Assembly: GCA_965240325.2 (NCBI GenBank) | Contig: OZ251232.1 | Span: forward strand, 806,001 to 870,000 | Source of the DNA: Rebecca billardiae RCC1528 | Taxonomy: Eukaryota > Haptophyta | Direction: 5' to 3' | DNA length: 64,000 nucleotides | Part shown: piece after piece, positions 49,711-60,514 of the stretch | Numbering within the stretch: position 1 is the first letter of the stretch | Layout: the number at the start of each line of letters is the position of its first letter | Notes under the pieces: model-generated | The model's database searches: none | Seen by the model: only the letters and a program-made list of their open reading frames with translations | What the model was told of the DNA's origin: nothing | Made by a program: the position numbers and the translations under genes

Positions 49711-51010
49711 TCAGAGCGCCTTGTTGACGAAGTGAGGCGAGAGCGTCGCCCAGATCTGGTCGGAGAGCTCCTCCCGCGAGAGGCGGCGCCCGCTGACGAC
49801 GCACGGCACGTGCGTCCAGTGCGCAAACTTGGAGGCACACAGCAGGAAGGTGTCGCGCACGGCCAGCTTGTAGCTGCGGACCAGGGGTGGGGGGACGCCA
49901 CGGCGCGTCGGCGCGCATCGCGAGCAGCGCGCGCGCGTCAAACGGGGGGCGTACGCCCACGCGCCAGCGCGCGTCCCCTCTCGGCCGACCCCTCACCTCC
50001 GGGGCACGCGCGCGGCAGCGGCGGCGGCGCGCACACCTCTGCCCAGCTGTCTCGTGCATGTCGAGCTTCGCGCGGCTGCCGTCCGCCCGCATCGAGGCCT
50101 CGGCGTCGGCAGGCGGCAGGTCAAGGTACAGCACCGCGTGCGAGCGCGGCAGGCCGAGCCACTCGCACTCGAACTTGGCCAACTGCTCGACGAGCGCCTC
50201 CCGCGCGCCGCTCGGCTCGTCCAGCTTGCTCGCCTGGTGCCCAAAGTTGGCCTCGGTGTAACGGTCGAGGACGACGTTGGTGCCGCGGGCAAGCCAGTGG
50301 CGCAGGACGGGCGCGACGTCGTGCCGGTTCTCGGCGTACAGCGAGGCGAAGAGCAGCGGGTTCACCTCGCCGATCGAGCCGTGCTTCCCCGCCAGCAGCT
50401 CCCGGATCAGCTGCCCGTGGCGGGCGGCGTCGTGCGGGAAGTCGAGCGTGCGCGCCGGGTAGCCGTGCGCGCGCAGGCGGTCGAGCAGCATGGCGGCCTG
50501 CGTCTGCTTGCCCGCGCCGTCGCCGCCCTCGATGACGAAGATGCGCCCAGGTGCGGCGGGCGGCGCGAGCGCCGACGCCAGCACCGTCTCCAGGTCCGAC
50601 GTGTCCGAGTAGGGCGCGAGCTGCAGCAGCGGCTCGCCCTCGGCAGCCCATGCGCGCGCACTCGCGAACGGGCACTCAGCCGACGCGCCAGCGGAGGAGT
50701 GCCAGACGCACACGGTGGGGATCCGGCGACGGTGCAGGGCGTACGCCAGCTCCGCACCCAGCTCGGCGCCCGATGCGTCCCCGCCGCCCACGCCGCCGAC
50801 ATCGGCGACGAGCACGTCAGCCTCGGCGAGGCAGCCGAGCCGCTCGCTCGGCCCTGCGAGCGTGCTCGCGGCGGTGACGTGGCCGTAGCGCGAGAGGCAA
50901 CGCATCATAACGGCGGAGAGCTCGGCGCCGAGCGTCGCGCACGCCGCGAAGTAGATGCGCTGACCCATCGCCGTCTCGTGCGCGGCCGCCGCGGAGATCG
51001 GGAGCCCCAT
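49711..51010 (-). CDS. DNPH1-like N-hydrolase fused to thymidylate kinase
   Basis: Two exons, 51010-50037 and 49873-49711; 163-bp GT-AG intron in phase 2 joining HETAGQ to SYKLAVRD; 378 aa. The N-terminal domain (~18-150) resembles 2'-deoxynucleoside 5'-phosphate N-hydrolase: RIYFAACATLG start, ADVLVADVGG, and ELGAELAYALHRR with the expected catalytic Glu. The C-terminal domain is dTMP kinase: P-loop FVIEGGDGAGKQTQ (~160), the DRY motif VVLDRYTEANFGHQ (~249), and the Pro-rich LYLDLPPADAEASM. It would make dTDP and also clear odd dNMPs. GKQT in place of GKTT is a bacterial-type variant. An upstream Met at 51196 lies inside a MITE, so I choose 51010. Confidence 0.85.
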
Positions 51011-51149
51011 TCTTAGCCAGACGACCAACGACTTGCCAGCGCGCGGGCCGCGGCCCGCGCGACCGAGGACGACCAACGACTTTCCACTTTCCCTAGCGGC
51101 TTTGAGAATGATGCCGCAAGCGAGCGCACGTTTCAAGTTGCACCGGACC

Positions 51150-51425
51150 AAGGGGCTTACAAAATACCACTGGGGGCGAAACACAGTCGTCGCCACCCCG
51201 GCTCCTCAGACGGAATGTGTCCGGTGAGTGGAAAACACTGTGCGAGAAGTTTGAATCCGGGAAAGCGGGTAATCTGTCGACACATCTCGTATTCTTTCAA
51301 GGCATTCCGGTCTTTTTTTCATAAGAGCTACCGGACACTTTCCGTTTGAGGAGCCGGGGTCGCGACGGGGCTCCGCACTGGCGCTTTCGCCCCCAGTGGT
51401 ATTTTCACTATTTTGTAAGCCCCTT
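51150..51425. mobile_element. 276-bp foldback MITE
   Basis: Inverted arms of about 80 bp start at AAGGGGCTTACAAAATA (51150) and end at its complement (51425); the right arm has a 9-bp insertion. The inner parts of the arms also pair (CCCCGGCTCCTCA.ACGGAA). The 4-bp GACC flanks both ends (51146-51149 and 51426-51429). It fills much of the spacer between the kinase and FAIM-PDZ starts. Confidence 0.82.
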
Positions 51426-51623
51426 GACCGGACTAGGTAGCCGTACCCCCATACCGACCGTACGGCCCAAACCACGGACGACTCCACGAGCTCGCAAACC
51501 AAAACGCTCCAAAAATGTGTCTAGCTCCATTTCGGGCCGTTGAGTGGCCGCCATCCTGTGCGCTGTGTGTTGTGGCCGGTGATGGCCAGGCCCGCATCGT
51601 GAGCACGCCGTCGACTTGGCAGC

Positions 51624-52397
51624 ATGGGGGACGATCGGCAGGCGCCGCCGGGGCTCAGCCTCAACCTGGCGCCCACGCGCAGGCCGCTCGTGGCCTCCTC
51701 CCATGACCCCGAGGGGTCCAACACCGCGGGCATCGTCACGGTACGCGATTCGCTCGGCACGCCTCGCTCGGTGCGCGTCGTGCAGAAGGAGGAGCCGGAG
51801 GGGGCTAACATGGTGCGCATCTCGTGGTTCTACACGTTCGAGGACAAGACGTACACCATCGAGCTGCGGCACGGCCGCCTCTCCGGCATCCGCAAGATCT
51901 ACGTCAATAAGGAGCTCGTCGAGCGCGACAAGAAGCTCAAGTACGCGATCAGCTCGGTCGCCACGCAGTACGAGTTCGATGTCGGCCCGAAGCAGGCGCG
52001 GATCGAGATCGAGCCCGGGCAGAAGGGCGGGTACACGTACCAGCTCTACATCGACGGGCGCATCGTTGAGGCCGCGCCCGCGCCGCACAACCAGGTGCCC
52101 TCGAAGGAGGTGCGCATCGAAAAGACGCAGCGCATCGGCATGACGCTGCAGAACAACTCGGACGGGCCCGGCGTGGTGGTGGTGCACTTCCAGCCCGAGT
52201 CCGCAGCGCGCGACGCCGGGGTGAAGGTGGGAGACATCCTCCTCGCCGTCAACGGCGAGCCCATCAACACGCACGAGATCGCCGTCTACCGCATCGACCA
52301 GGTCGCGCCCGGCGATGCGTTCCTGCTCAGTGTCGCAAGGCACGGCGTCGGCTCGGGCGGCAGGGAAGAGGAGGACGCGCACCAGCTGTACACGTAA
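51624..52397 (+). CDS. FAIM-like domain fused to a PDZ domain
   Basis: 257 aa, no intron. Residues ~65-150 match the FAIM1 beta-fold: RISWFYTFEDKTYTIELRHG, then SGIRKIYVNKELVERDKKLK, then QYEFDVGPKQARIEIEPGQK and YTYQLYIDGRIVE. Residues ~168-240 form a PDZ domain: RIGMTLQNNSDGPGVVVVHF (with GMTL as carboxylate-binding loop) and ARDAGVKVGDILLAVNGEPI. Animal FAIM protects cells from death signals and counters protein aggregation; its role in algae is unknown. PDZ adds a peptide-docking module, so this could be an adaptor. Confidence 0.82.
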   Translation: MGDDRQAPPGLSLNLAPTRRPLVASSHDPEGSNTAGIVTVRDSLGTPRSVRVVQKEEPEGANMVRISWFYTFEDKTYTIELRHGRLSGIRKIYVNKELVERDKKLKYAISSVATQYEFDVGPKQARIEIEPGQKGGYTYQLYIDGRIVEAAPAPHNQVPSKEVRIEKTQRIGMTLQNNSDGPGVVVVHFQPESAARDAGVKVGDILLAVNGEPINTHEIAVYRIDQVAPGDAFLLSVARHGVGSGGREEEDAHQLYT

Positions 52398-53198
52398 CGG
52401 CGGCTGCGCGCGGGCTGCCGGCGGCGCCTCGCGTCCACGCGCCCGCTCGCAGCCTCGCGCGCGCAGATCGCCGGTAGGGCGGCGTCATCGTGCAGCACCC
52501 AGCCCGGCTCCGGAGTGCGAGCCCCGGCTCCGGAGTGCGGGCGGCGGCACCATGCACAGCGCAGGTCGCGTGACACTGTCACTGCGCGAGTCGGGCGGCG
52601 CGGCCCAGTGACCCGACGCCGAGCCACGGCGCGTCCCCGACAACGCGGAAGGGCGAAGCGTCCTAGCTTCGGGATCGTGGCGCAGCGGCACGCGTGTGCC
52701 ACTGCTGAGACTGCAGCGCCGCGGGGCGCGCCCCCGCTCGTCAGGCGACAGGCTCCGAGGGCAGGCACTCCGTGCCACGGCCGCTGGCCAGCTGACCGTG
52801 GCTGCGGGCTGGCCGCTGGCAGTCCGCGGGTCCTGAAACCGACTGAAGTCTGAACCGAGTCAACTTTGTAGCCGGTGCCGGTGGCCAGTGCAAAGTGCGC
52901 GCCGACAGTGATCATCAACAGACAACATTGTCAGGAGAATGCTGCGCATATGTACTGTGCGTCTCTTATTCTTAGTAAACTGTACATGTCATCATGTCCA
53001 TCGATTGCGGCGGCGCTGAGCGCGGCGGTCCTCACCGGACGCACGGCGCCACCGGTCGGCAGGCTGGGGCAAACCAGTGCTGCCGGCTTGGCCTGCCCAG
53101 CCTTTCGGTTTGGCCCAGCCAGGCAAGGGCCAAGGCGCGGGGGAGCTGCCCAGCTTTTCAAGCACCTTGCGGCTTGCCGCTTGCGCCGAGTTGTTGCG
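52398..53198. other. Spacer upstream of IQ/PH gene
   Basis: 800 bp. Holds the third copy of the dispersed repeat (52955-52982). An open frame begins at 52875 in phase with the next gene, so translation could start earlier, but those 108 residues look like noncoding sequence. Confidence 0.4.
52955..52982 (+). repeat. Dispersed repeat shared by three spacers, copy 3
   Basis: CTGTGCGTCTCTTATTCTTA then GTAAACTG, identical in its core to the copies at 35634-35680 (complement) and 48507-48555. It lies about 215 bp upstream of the IQ/PH start. Confidence 0.7.
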
Positions 53199-55387
53199 AT
53201 GGTCGCCACGGCTGTGGGCGGCGCGCCGCTCGCGGGCTCGCGAGCGCGGCCGTACAACATACGGGTGGAGGAGAGGCGGCGGATGTGGTTCGACTACTAC
53301 ATCGCGCAAGGCCAGTACGCCGCCGCGCAGCGCATCGCTGATGCGGAGGAGGTGCCGTGGCACTACCCGCCGCCGCAGGGCGTGCGGTCGGGCGAGCACG
53401 AGCACGGCTCGCCAGGCAGCGGCGGCCCGCTGCACGTGCCGAATATCGACCCGCGAGAGGCTGCAGTGATCATCCAGAAGGCGGTGCGCGGCGAGCAGGC
53501 TCGCGCGGCCGCCACCTGGCTCCGCGAGGAGCGGAAGCACCGCTACTGGCTGCAGTACGCGATCGCGACAAGACAATTCGACGGCGCGACGCGGCTGGGG
53601 TTCTGGCACGAGATCGCGGCGATGGTGATCCAGCGGGCAGTGCGCCGGACGATCCGGAAGCAGGTGGGCTACGAGGTCACCTGCCCAAGCTGCGCCACCG
53701 TCTTCGAGCTGCGCAAGGTGCCCGAGGGCCGCGTGCGGCAGCGGTGCCCCGAGTGCGGCGTCTCATTTCAGATCGAGGCGGCGCAGCAGGCGTGGTGGGC
53801 GCAGCCGGTGCTGCTGGAGTACGGCGAGGGCGGCGGGGGTGGGGGCGGGGATGGGCCGCGGGCGGTGGGTGCGCTCCCGTTCAGCCCCGAGTGGATCGAG
53901 GAGGAGGAGCGGAGGCGACGGGAGTGGCAGCGGTGCGCGCGCGCGCGCGTCGCGGCGCGGCGCGCGGCGCGCTGCGCATGCCGTCGCGACGCTCATCGTG
54001 CCGCGCCATCGCCCCGGGGATGCGCCTCGGCGCGCGCGCGCGCCCGCCCGCCACGCCCCCCGCGCAGCTATTTCCTCACCGTCGAGGACGTCGACTCGGC
54101 GCACCGCATCGGCTTCCAGCACGAGGTGAAGGCACGAGTGATCCAGCGCGAGTTCAAGCGCTGGCACTACGGCAAGTGGCGCGTGTACCAGGCGGAGAAG
54201 GCGGAGGAGGCGTTCCGCCGCGCGGTGGAGCTGGAGCGGGCGGCGGCGGAGGTGCGCAGGCAGCACGCGGCGCGCGTGATGCAGCGCGCCGCGAGGCGGA
54301 AGCGCGCATACAACCTGTACAAGCGCACGCGCCTCGCCGAGCTCGCCGCCAACTTCTCGTCGCGCAAGGCGGACCTGACGCGCTCCAAGGGGGAGGCGCT
54401 GTCGCTGCGCTTCTGCCGCAAGCTGCTCGGCCGCTCGTACCAGCGCGCGAAGCAGCAGCACGAGGCGGCGCGGCTGATCTCGAGCACGTACAGGACGCTC
54501 AACGTGCGCGCGCGCGCACGCGCGCCCCGCGCCGAGCCGCGCCCGCCGCCGAGCTCGCCGCCCTCTCACGCACGCGCCCGTTCCGGCCTCGGCGCCGGCG
54601 CGTGCGCTCGCGCGCGCAGGGCAAGCGCGCGGCCAAGAAGCGGCAGCTGTACACGCAGGCGCGCACGCAGCACGCCGCGCGCGTGATCATGCGGCTGTAC
54701 GTGCGGCACAAGATGGTCGAGCTGGAGAAGCACTCCAAGGGCTGGCTGCTGCGCTACTCGAGCAAGGGCAAATGGCTCAGCCGCTATTTTTATATCAACA
54801 AGCACCACCTGTGCTACATTGCGGGCAACCGCGGCTCGATCGTGCCGCGCGCGCCCAACACGGACGTCGCGTACAAGCAGGAGCTCTCCGAGTGGGAGGC
54901 GAAGGCGGACCAAGCCAAGGACGGGCAGCGGCTCGACCTGAAGCAAGTGCGCGCCATGGTCGGCCCCGACCGCACCAACCACGAGCTCGAGATCACGATG
55001 GAGCGCGGGGACAAGCACCGCTTCCGCGCGTCCTCCGAGCGCGAGGCCATGCTCTGGCGCGCCGTGTTTGAGCGCTACCTGCGCCACGGCGCACGCGTGG
55101 CGCGCGGCGAGCGGCGCGGGGTGGCGGTGTCGCTCAGGGAGCAGGGAAAGCCTTCCTCGTCCTCGCTCAAAGGCACGGGCGCGTCGCAGCCGGCGGAGGG
55201 CTCGACGCAGGATTGGCGGACGGGCCGGCGCGCATCGGGCACGCCCCCGCCGGTCGGATCCGCATCGCGCTCGCGGCCACCGGCGCCTGCGGCCTCGGAC
55301 GCGGGTCTGGGATTACCGCCTCTCGGCGCAGTGACACCGGACCCGGTGCCGTCGCAGTCGCAGACCACACGACGCCCGGTGCTATGA
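53199..55387 (+). CDS. IQ-motif, zinc-ribbon and PH-domain protein
   Basis: Three exons, 53199-53932, 54068-54503, 54620-55387; 645 aa. Intron 1 (135 bp) is a multiple of three without a stop, so unspliced RNA stays open. Five IQ motifs for calmodulin binding: AAVIIQKAVRGEQARA (~90), MVIQRAVRRTIRKQ, RVIQREFKRWHYGK, RVMQRAARRKRAYN and RVIMRLYVRHKM. A zinc ribbon (CPSC...CPEC, ~161-185) sits between IQ 2 and 3. The PH domain is at ~430-545 (KGWLLRYSSKGKWLSRYFYI to LWRAVFERYL, with the invariant Trp). The tail is disordered. Expected role: calcium/calmodulin-responsive scaffold at phosphoinositide membranes. Confidence 0.8.
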
Positions 55388-56147
55388 CGCGCGCTGGCGG
55401 CCTCACCATGACCAGCACGAGCCACGACGATGGGCTGCCTGCATCAGAGGCACGCGTGCTTGACGGTTTTCGTCGGCCTGCAGCATCCGCACCGCGGCCC
55501 CGGCGCGGCGGAGCCGGCCCGGGCCCCAGGCCCAGCCCCGCCGCGGGCGCGGCGGGCCGCTGGCACCGCTGAGACTTCAGGAGGCTCGACTTACGAGACG
55601 AGTGTCTAGATAGACTGGCTAGTCCGAGCTCGAGAGTATAGTCGAGTACCCCCATATTATATATATATATAGACGTACATTAATTTGTACGGTATTGTCG
55701 GTAATACTAATATTCGCGGATCTCACTGATCTGCGCTGAATTAATAATAATATAAATTATAATCAGAGTGATCCCGAGAATAATCGGCCCGCCGAGTGAC
55801 GGTTGCCCGGCCATGCCTGCGGTCGGGTCCTGGGCGAGCCGCCGGTTGATCGGAGCCAACTGGATGGGCTCGGTCGCAGCCGAGTCAGCAGGCCGCAGGG
55901 AGCAGGTGATCGTAGACGTAGCGAGTAGCACCGCCGACATGCGGCCTGTTGGACGAGGTGAGTCATGCAGCAGCTCGGCTGGCGCGGCACGGAGCGGCTC
56001 CGACGTGATCGTGGCAGGCTGTGGAGTGATGCGGGCAGATGCCGGCCGGCCTCGACAAGCGCCAGGACACGCTGCCTATAGCAGCCTATACAGGATGATG
56101 CACTGAGCAAGCTGCGCCAGTGGGTGCGGCAGCGACATGCGTCTCTA

Positions 56148-56659
56148 CAGGCAATCGCGGGCAATAAGAAGTCAGAGATCTCACGGCTAGCCTCGGTTTC
56201 TTAGCCGTTCGGTCGCCCGAGCGCCTACGGAGTCTCAGTTTCTTAGCTAGGTCCGCCCGCCGCGCAGGCGCGGCCGCGGGGGGCGCAGGGGGGCAGAGCC
56301 CCCGGCTGAGTCTTTAGGCCCGGCCGGCGAGGCCGACGAAAATTTTGGGCCTTTTTGGAGCAAATCTGGCATGATGTTGCATGGATGCTGCGGTGCACTG
56401 GCCAGGAGTCAGTCATCAGGAGAAGTCGGGACTTGGCCTGTACTCGTAGTCGGGCCGCGCGCCGCGTCCCCGACGGGCCGACTGCGCCTCGCCCCTCGGC
56501 GGACCACTCGTCAGCCGGGACGACGTAGTCCCGGTTTCTTAGTGTGACTATGCGTATAGCGAACCAGCCAATCGCTAGCCTCAGTTTCTAGGCCAGATCC
56601 CGCAGATAGCAAGCCCCAGTTTCTTAACGTGACAGCTCCTTATTGCCCGCGATTGCCTG
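56148..56659 (+). mobile_element. MITE family B, copy 2
   Basis: 512 bp with terminal CAGGCAATCGCGGGCAATAA and its complement, flanked by TA (56146-56147, 56660-56661). Same orientation as copy 3, opposite to copy 1. Internal AT-rich block near 56,340 and GC-rich block near 56,260 are shared by all three. Confidence 0.9.
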
Positions 56660-57298
56660 TATCTAACTAGCTGCGCCGTGATAACCTCTTGACGCTCTGG
56701 CCGCCGCCCCGGGCACCCACTCCCAGCGCGCGCGCGCTGCCGCGCGCCGCGCGGCTCAGGCTGGAGCCATCATCTCTGATCCAATCTGACTCATCCTTCT
56801 CAGAAATTCAAAAAAATGGATTTTCTCGCCCAGTTTTGGCCCTTCGTCGTCGACGTTATTCTTGGGCTCTACCGGCGTGCTCCGCTCTCGACGCCAGGCG
56901 CTTCAGGTATTTGTAACCTGTCTGTTAAGACAATTTACGGTTAGGCTCTGGGGCCCCTGCACGAATAAAAGTCGAAAACCTATAAAACCAAAGGACCATC
57001 AAATACTTGATGGTCCTTTGATAAAACTCGGATTGACGCGATGCCGGCCTCTGCACTAATAAATTATTGACGAAACCTATAAAAAGGGGGATTTTGAACA
57101 ATGATGAAGCCTCATAGTCATATCAGTCAGAGACTGAATTGAGCGCATATATTTCTCACTCTAGGTGGGACAGGGGGTGCGGGGTGTGACGAGCCCAGGG
57201 GCCAGGTTCCCCAGCATCAAGGGATACATTCAGATGTACAATCAAAAGTTTACAAAGTGTACACATATGTACATGTACAAGCACTGCATCTGCAGCAG

Positions 57299-57600
57299 CC
57301 CGCCGGCGGGCCGAGCTGCGACATCGACTACCACCTCATCTGCTTCATCGCCCAGAGCGCGCTAGGCGGCGCGCTCACTCTCCAAGCCCCTCTTCTGCAG
57401 CTTGAGCTGCGCGCCGCTTGGCCGGCGCGCGGCGACGCGTGACACTACGACCTCATCCTCATCCAGGCGCCCATCACGCGGGCGCACGGGGACGACAGCC
57501 GCGGCTGCCGCTTGCCGGGGCTGCTCGCCGCTAGGTCGGCGGGCGGCGACATCGACTACGACCTCACCCTCATCCAAGTGCTCCGGAAGGCGCTACTCGG
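57299..57600. repeat. Three degenerate ~118-bp direct repeats, possible decayed gene
   Basis: Blocks like CGACATCGACTACGACCTCA followed by TC(C)CATC recur near 57,320, 57,440 and 57,549. The plus frame encodes DIDYHLICFIAQ, HYDLILIQ and DIDYDLTLIQ in one phase, interrupted by a single TGA at 57440; the minus frame encodes DEADEVVVDVAAR, DEDEVVVSRVAARRPSG and DEGEVVVDVAARRPSG, interrupted by one TAG. Either strand could be a decayed repeat protein. Confidence 0.45.
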
Positions 57601-58413
57601 CCGCGGCGGCCGATCTGCCGTCGCCGCCGCGTGCCCCAGGCGGCCCAGGCCGAGGCGGTGCTCCGTCCTGATCCCGGCCCCGCTCCGCCTCCCGTAGGGG
57701 GGCAGGGCTGCGGGTGGCGCACTGTCTGACCTGGACGGAAGGCGCGGACGCATTCTATATATATGTGTCTGTTGCACTCTGAGCCTGACGCTTGTCCCGT
57801 TGTCTGATATCAAGTAACGGATGATAAATAATGTTAGATAGTGCTGCCATTCTGATTCATCAAGGCGTCGTTCAGAATAAAAAATATTATATATATATCT
57901 CACTTATAATAATAATAATATATATTATCAATAATTTTAGATGAATCTGCTGATGATACATTTCAATTTGCCGCCGACCGTACGGCGGACCGGTACGCGG
58001 TCGTCGGCCGCACCGCCCGCACCCGCCGGCCGCACGGCGGCGGACGGCCGGCGCACCCGCGGCCGGCTAGGGCCGCGCGCCGCGCGGCCGCGGGGCCGCG
58101 GCGCGGGGCCGCCACTGAGTCCGCGCTGGCAACATCATCATATTCGTCGTCATCTGTCGTCTCTGTCATCGTGAGTAGGGTGGCCTCGTGCCATTCGTCT
58201 TGCGAAGCGTCGTCATCGGACAGCGCCACGCAGTCTGCTCCAGCACGTGGCGGCGACTGCCCCGCCGAGGAGGCCGATCGCACAGCAGCAGGGCCGCAAA
58301 ACAACTCGCGCACGCGGCGTGCGGCGTGCACGAGGCAGCGAGCGCGGCACGCCTTCATCCGACCCAGCTGGGTCGGCGGGCGCGCGCTCAGCTTGAGGTG
58401 CGCCCAGTCCGGC

Positions 58414-60149
58414 TCACTCGATCAAGCCAGAGCTGATCTGAGTGCGCTCGTAGCTCGGCTCGTAGCTCTGCTCGTAGCCCGGCGCCGAGGGATACGGCTG
58501 CGGCGAGCCGGCCTTGAGCGAGCCCGTGATCATGGGCACGTCGTTGCCGTACTGCGGCTGCGGCCGCGCGGGCGGCGGCGGGCGGGCAGGGGGGGGTCGG
58601 CAGCGGCCGTGAGGGTGGCAGTCGGCGCACGCGCGGTCCGTGGCGAGGGAGCGCGCGGTGCGCGCGTGGCACGCACCGGCAGGCCGGAGGAGGGCTCTTC
58701 TTGCGGCGGGGCCAGGCAAGCCATGCGGGCGGAGCACGGTCGGCGGAGGGTGTTGGCACCGCCGTTCTTCGCCTTGTCCTTGCAGAACTTGCACTTGTTG
58801 CAGTCCTCGGCCTTGCACGTGGCGCATTGGCCGCACCGCCGCTTGCCCCGGCGGCCGCCCGGGTGACCGTTGGCTGACGGGTTGGCCTGGAGCGCGGCGT
58901 TCTCACCGTCGCCGAGGTCGACACCCATCGGTGCCATCCCGTACGACTCGGCATAGGCGCCTTGGGGTCCTCGGTACACCTGCGCCAGGCGCACACCGGG
59001 CGCACAGGGCGCGCCCACGCCGCGCGGCGATCGGAGAACGCGTGAGCTCGAGATCGCGCGGCGCACGAGCGGCCGGCGGCGCGCGGTGGCGAGGCGCCGG
59101 CCCGCGAGGCGCGCTCCCCCGGCCCAGCCCGCGCCCCACGCCCACGCCCGCGCCACCGCGCGGCCCCGCGTGCCCCCGGCGCGCGCGGCACGCACGTGGT
59201 ACTGGCGGCCGTTGAGCAGCTGGCGCTTCTCCGTCACCCACCCACCTGCGCCGTCAGGGTCGTCAGCTTCGGTCAGGCCCACCTCAGGGCCGTCGGCGTC
59301 GACGTCGAGCGAGTGGCTGTCGTCGTCGTCGAGGCTTTCGAGCAGCTCGTGGAGCTCGAGCTCCTCCTCCTCGCCGTCGAGCAGCGAGCCCTCGTGGAAG
59401 CGCACGCGCCACAGCGCCTGTGGGCGGCCGAGGGCATCTTCGAAATCCGATTCTGCCGCGGGCAGCCAGCCGACCACGGTGGCGCGCGCCATGCCGGCGA
59501 GGCTGGGGCCGTCGTAGACGCACCTCACAACCTGGCGGCCGATGTGCTCGTTGCCCGTCGTGTGCCAGTCCAGCTTCGCCGCGCCCGTCCCAGGCGACGA
59601 CGGCGTGAGGTCGCCGCCAGCACTCTTAATGCGCGCGACCGCGAGGCTGGCCGCCTGCAGCAGCGCTGCGTGCTTGGCGATCTTCTGCTCGTTCGCCAGG
59701 TCACGCTTGGGCGGCGCGGAGGTGCGCATCGCCGCGCGTCGCTGCGGCCCTAGCCCGCCCGCGCCGCCCGCGCCGCCGTTGAAGAGGCGGCCGCCCGCGC
59801 GCAAAGAGGAGGGCGGAAAGGAAGTTGCTGCGGGCGGCAGCAGTGACGTCGCGCCGCTCGGCGGAGCGCCAGCGCCGCTGCCAGCGTGCGGCGGCGGGAC
59901 GGCAGGGGACATTGCAGTCGGACTGCACGGTGCCGAGTGGTGCTGCCCACTGTTCGCGTTCGAGTGTGCCATGGGGCTCATGGGTGTGCCGGCTGGGCTG
60001 CTAGGCAATGAAGCAGCGTGCTGCGCGCCCGAAAAGCCGTTTGTGTGGTGCTCGAGGCGCCCGTCGTCGGGGCGCTCGCTCGGCGCCTCATCCGTGTCGA
60101 CCTCGCGGGTCGAAGGCGCTGAGATGTCGGTGTCCGCCTCCGCGGCCAT
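58414..60149 (-). CDS. CXXC zinc-finger protein with Tudor-like domain
   Basis: Three exons, 60149-59196, 58979-58677, 58557-58414; 466 aa. Intron 1 (216 bp) is a multiple of three and open. Both donors read GTGCGTGCC. The N-terminal third is Pro/Ser/Ala-rich. Residues ~201-285 form a Tudor/agenet-like barrel (GRQVVRCVYDG; ATVVGWLPAAESDFEDALGR; LWRVRFHEGSLLDGEEEELE). Residues ~360-405 are a CXXC finger with all eight Cys in order (CGQCATCKAEDCNKCKFC; KNGGANTLRRPCSARMAC); the usual KFGG is KNGG. Such fingers bind unmethylated CpG. Likely a chromatin reader at CpG-rich promoters. A far upstream Met at 60515 is less likely. Confidence 0.82.
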
Positions 60150-60514
60150 CAGCGCAGCCGCCGCGCGCGCCGCGCGGCCAGGCAAGCAAGCGGCGGACCG
60201 GCCCGCGAGCCAGCGGCGACCCGCTTTCGCCCGGCCCACCGACGACGCCTGTGAGCTTGAATTCGCGTCCGGCACAGCCGGCACGCAGCTGCGGTTACAG
60301 CCGCCAGGGCGAGCGGGCACGCACACGTGCCGGCGGCGATTTGCGATTGGTCCGGCGCGCAATTTTTGAACGGTGCCGATTCGTGGAAAGTGCCAAAATA
60401 GGAAGTCTGAAACCGGACGGAAAGACAAGCTCGCGAGCGGGCAGGACTGATGAGGCTCTTCAGCCCCTGTCCGGGACAGTCCTGTAAGTCCGGGCGCGAG
60501 ACGACGAAGCGCCA

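Larger units (their letters stand above)
55388..58413. other. 3-kb convergent intergenic region
   Basis: Contains MITE family B copy 2 (56148-56659), degenerate direct repeats at 57299-57600 and several AT microsatellites (55,660; 57,755; 57,890-57,925). An acidic frame on the minus strand at 57,963-58,358 has no supporting domain. No gene supported. Confidence 0.45.

Noticed and set aside
57963-58358. Acidic 131-aa minus-strand frame
   Set aside because: No domain, borders in GC-rich low-complexity sequence, no splice link to the CXXC gene.
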